From positions 1 to 7,721 of the forward strand of contig CAYSER010000034.1 of NCBI GenBank assembly GCA_964430205.1: DNA of 7,721 nucleotides, given 5' to 3'. The translations under genes and the position numbers were made by a program. This DNA comes from CAJBLF01 sp964430205. Its GTDB lineage: Bacteria > Patescibacteriota > Gracilibacteria > Absconditabacterales > Absconditicoccaceae. The notes under the pieces are model-generated. The model saw only the letters and a list, made by a program, of their open reading frames with translations. It searched no databases and was not told where the DNA came from. Positions 5,723 through 7,721 of the stretch are shown here, in pieces (position 1 is the first letter of the stretch; each line of letters opens with the position of its first letter).

Positions 5723-6996
5723 TTATGATTGTCTCTTTTCTCCAATTGCTCTATGATCTCCAATGGCGTCAGTTTTTTCTCTTTCCCCTCTTGGAGGATC
5801 ATTTGTTTTAAAACTTCCGTTTTTCCTTCCACATACGTATCTATGTCATTCAAAAAATGCACTACAGGGCTAATTATCTCAATGGTGGTAATTGTGTTTG
5901 TCTCATTCTGCGCGTCGTTTGATAGTATGTATGCTATCTTTTCCTTGGTGATATCCACGTTAGGCTTATCATGTTCATAAATATCTTGGATGTACTTTCT
6001 TGCAAGATCGATCGTTTTCTTGAGGTAATCTTCTTGGTCTTTATTGTCGTTCGCCATAAAGAACCCATCGATATCACCTGCATATTCTTTTTTGAGCTTC
6101 TTAAGTGTTCTATGGGCAAAGTATCTTGGCAGTATCTCATATACAAACATGAGTCATAGCGTCCTAAAATCCTTATCGTTGGTTACATTTACGGTTATCG
6201 TTTTGTTTGTATGGGCCGCCCTTGCGTGATATATGTTCGAAATCATACTATATATTATCTGCATCCGGTCTATCGCCATATTCTCCATGGGCTTTTTGTT
6301 TTTCTTCATCTTCACTATTTTTTTCAGAAACGCTCTATTGTTCTGTATAAGTATCTTATCATCTTTTATGAATCCATCTCTTGTCATCTCCCTTACCATA
6401 TCTTCCGTGTTTGATAGTGAAGGATCATTGCATCTCCTTAGGAACTCCTCGAAAAATTGCCCTGCTGTCTCCAGTAGTATACGCATAGATTCGCTGTTCT
6501 CCAATGCTATTTCCATCGTCTTCTCGAATGATTGTATAACGCTCGCATACTCCCTATCTTGTGGAGCCGTGGCATTCTCTCGGTCCACTATTTGCTTTAT
6601 AGATTGCGGAACGAAAATGTTGTCGCTATTCTCTATGTCATTCAGGAATTTTATGAAATCTCTCTCTACCTGAGGATTGTTTCTGCTATATACACGATTG
6701 CTATCGAAAATCACTTCTAGATTAAGGTCTTCGTTTTCGTGAGCTAATTCCCGAGGTTCCGAAAAAACCCACTTCTCCCCTGTTTTGTCTCTTCATTCTG
6801 ATTTTCGAGTTCAGGGTTCAATGATCTCCTTCTCTTTGTTTTTCCTTTCCTTGGGAATATTTTTGGCTTCTTTTAGCAAGGGGTCTTGTGATGCGTTTAA
6901 TATATTTAATATATTCTCCAGTCATTCGCTTGGCGTGGCATTCCTTATGGTTTCTTCACTGATGAAGAGTATTTCGCTTCATGCTGCTGTATCCAT
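5713..6996 (-). CDS. 427-aa protein with a PIN-nuclease-like domain
   Basis: With TGA as glycine (residues 6, 25, 62, 68 and 281) this is one frame of 427 residues; the standard code splits it in two. Residues 1-93 are charged, low in complexity and probably disordered. Residues 94-300 follow the PIN-domain plan: a first strand with an Asp (EVIFDSN, D98), IFVPQSIKQIVDRE with D138/E140, an Asp before a helix (AIDRMQ, D243), then VNVTNDKDF (D274/D276), like the TnDxDF strand of PIN ribonucleases. This spacing is longer than in VapC-type PIN domains and closer to large PIN-like families. The C-terminal 130 residues are helical, Lys/Glu-rich and unrecognised. No signal peptide or membrane segment is seen. 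The ATG at 6996 is the only start before an in-frame TAA at 7026-7024 and sits about 25 bases from a predicted transcription start. There is no antitoxin-like partner upstream. Confidence 0.75.
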
Positions 6997-7027
6997 CTCT
7001 ATATCTTTGTGATATTTAAAGCATTAT

Positions 7028-7056
7028 ATTATATTTATTATCTATCAAATCGTCAA
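7028..7056 (-). promoter_or_regulatory. Near-consensus sigma70-type promoter for the PIN-like gene
   Basis: On the minus strand: TTGACG (7056-7051, 5 of 6 to TTGACA), a 17-base spacer, and a perfect TATAAT (7033-7028). A second TATAAT at 7028-7023 overlaps the first by one base but would have a 22-base spacer. Transcription would start near 7021, about 25 bases before the ATG at 6996. It lies only five bases beyond the T tract of the terminator of the upstream def unit. Confidence 0.8.
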
Positions 7057-7060
7057 ATTT

Positions 7061-7084
7061 AAAAAAAACCGCATCAGCGGTTTT
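7061..7084 (-). terminator. Rho-independent terminator of the def transcription unit
   Basis: Read on the minus strand: AAAACCGC (7084-7077), loop TGAT (7076-7073), GCGGTTTT (7072-7065), continuing to a run of eight T ending at 7061. It is a perfect 8-bp stem. It lies 28 bases after the stop of the 83-aa gene and directly before the promoter of the next gene. Confidence 0.92.
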
Positions 7085-7112
7085 CATGAATATGTATGCG
7101 TATTGGAACGCA

Positions 7113-7364
7113 TTATTCCGGAATCTTCATCTTCAGGAATTTCTCTATATTCTGGTCGTGCTTGAATCTGTCTATATCCAAACCATTCAAATCATGATCT
7201 TTCAGGATCTGCGCTATCTCATCTTGAATCTTCTTGATATGCTCTTCTTTGGCGAGGATGCTCTTCAATGCATTCGTTTGCTTCTTGGTCAGGTTGTCGT
7301 GCGGTTGTTGGTGGTCTTGATGGAGGATATCATTCATCATAAGGGAGATCAGATGATAAATCAT
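7113..7364 (-). CDS. Small helical protein of unknown function, cotranscribed with def
   Basis: 83 residues with no in-frame TGA. It starts three bases after the def stop, so the two are surely cotranscribed and perhaps translationally coupled; a weak GAG lies before the ATG at 7364. An alternative start is one of the two Met codons at residues 9-10. The first 20 residues are His/Gln-rich (NDILHQDHQQPHDN). The rest is charged and helical (KEEHIKKIQDEIAQILKDHDL), suggesting a short helical hairpin or coiled coil. No membrane segment is seen. I do not recognise a family. A terminator follows. Confidence 0.75.
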   Translation of the reverse strand: MIYHLISLMMNDILHQDHQQPHDNLTKKQTNALKSILAKEEHIKKIQDEIAQILKDHDLNGLDIDRFKHDQNIEKFLKMKIPE

Positions 7365-7367
7365 TCT

Positions 7368-7721
7368 TTACTCTTTTTTGTTCGTTTTTTTCTTTCCCTT
7401 GGTCTCTATCACCTTGTCCATGAAGAGCACACCATCCAAGTGATCTATTTCATGCTGGATGATGACGGCATTGAATTCCTTATACTTCTTGGTCTGTTTT
7501 TTCCCTTTCAGATCAATGAACTCCACCGTGATACTATGATGTCTCCTTACCATGCCTGTACAATTGGGTAATGAGATACATGCCTCTTCCCGGAGGATCA
7601 TCTCTTTGGATCTTTCGGTAATCTTCGGATTGATCATCACGGTTTCTCCTAAGAACTTATCCTTGGTCTTTTTTTTCTCCCGTTGTGTCGTCGCTATGAT
7701 CCTGATGTTCTCTCCTATCTG
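7368..7721 (-). CDS. def: Peptide deformylase, N-terminal part outside window
   Basis: 117 residues to TAA (7370-7368); the start lies beyond the window edge. This Fe/Zn hydrolase removes the formyl group from the initiator methionine of nascent proteins at the ribosome exit. The first visible residues, QIG, are the end of motif 1 (GxGLAAxQ). MINPKIT follows. Motif 2 reads EACIS (residues 46-50) where the family has EGCLS; the metal-binding Cys48 is kept but Gly is Ala. Motif 3 is complete: QHEIDHLDG (89-97), with metal ligands His90 and His94 and catalytic Glu91, then VLFMDKV. The C-terminus is a Lys-rich tail (TKGKKKTNKKE), which could aid ribosome binding. No TGA codon occurs in the visible part. 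It is followed three bases later by the 83-aa gene. Confidence 0.95.
   Translation of the reverse strand, partial: QIGENIRIIATTQREKKKTKDKFLGETVMINPKITERSKEMILREEACISLPNCTGMVRRHHSITVEFIDLKGKKQTKKYKEFNAVIIQHEIDHLDGVLFMDKVIETKGKKKTNKKE

Noticed and set aside
6154..6714. Two separate minus-strand genes at 5713-6150 and 6154-6714, with the latter starting at GTG.
   Set aside because: They share a frame and are separated only by an in-frame TGA, read as glycine elsewhere in the window; the frame also runs on upstream to an ATG with a good promoter.
6896..6916. A short tandem repeat of TTTAATATA.
   Set aside because: It lies in the coding sequence of the 427-aa protein, encodes an Asn/Ile/Leu stretch, and has only two copies.
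7096..7124. Small palindromes ATGCG...CGCAT and ATTCCGGAAT at the end of the 83-aa gene.
   Set aside because: They are short and lack a T tract; the terminator just downstream already explains this end.

Overview
This window comes from a bacterium that reads UGA as glycine (NCBI translation table 25). That code is known from Candidatus Absconditabacteria (SR1) and Candidatus Gracilibacteria (BD1-5/GN02), ultra-small members of the Patescibacteria/CPR. The inference rests on the sequence. Eight of the ten genes contain in-frame TGA codons, about 33 in all. Many fall where the protein family has an invariant glycine, such as both PGTTRD switch motifs of Der, RGFS and GGR of RsmH, and the residues before the catalytic VRDF of LspA. 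All ten genes end in TAA or TAG and none ends in TGA. The window does not show which of the two phyla it is.

Layout, left to right. (1) The 3' part of a plus-strand gene for a membrane-anchored protein of unknown function ends at 775. A bidirectional terminator follows at 823-854. (2) A minus-strand cluster reads der - lspA - ssb-like (3325 to 874): a ribosome-assembly GTPase, lipoprotein signal peptidase and a small OB-fold/SSB-like protein with a DDLPF tail. It is interrupted by a 100-N scaffold gap whose two flanks are the same 55 bases, so the gap is very probably an unmerged contig overlap and not missing sequence. (3) A divergent intergenic region (3326-3551) carries two direct copies and one inverted copy of a 14-base AT-rich element around a small GC-rich hairpin. 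(4) A plus-strand cluster reads rsmH - ftsL/ftsB-like - unknown helical protein (3552 to 5688). This matches the common rsmH-ftsL arrangement of division clusters, without mraZ or ftsI in view; the third protein has a HEPN-like RNxxxH motif. (5) A minus-strand block starts with def (peptide deformylase, cut by the window edge) and an 83-aa helical protein, and ends in a textbook terminator. Five bases further on, a near-consensus sigma70-type promoter drives a 427-aa protein with a PIN-nuclease-like pattern, which converges on the HEPN-like gene with only 24 bases between them.

The recognisable genes are core functions: Der and RsmH act on the ribosome, Def on nascent chains, LspA on lipoproteins, an FtsL/FtsB-like protein on division, and the SSB-like protein on DNA. 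The less explained material is the putative HEPN-like and PIN-like proteins meeting tail to tail, the palindromic insertion in the Der linker, the repeats between der and rsmH, and the near absence of Shine-Dalgarno sequences. There is no stretch over 300 bases without a gene once the gap is discounted. No tRNA, rRNA, CRISPR array, transposase or attachment site was seen.
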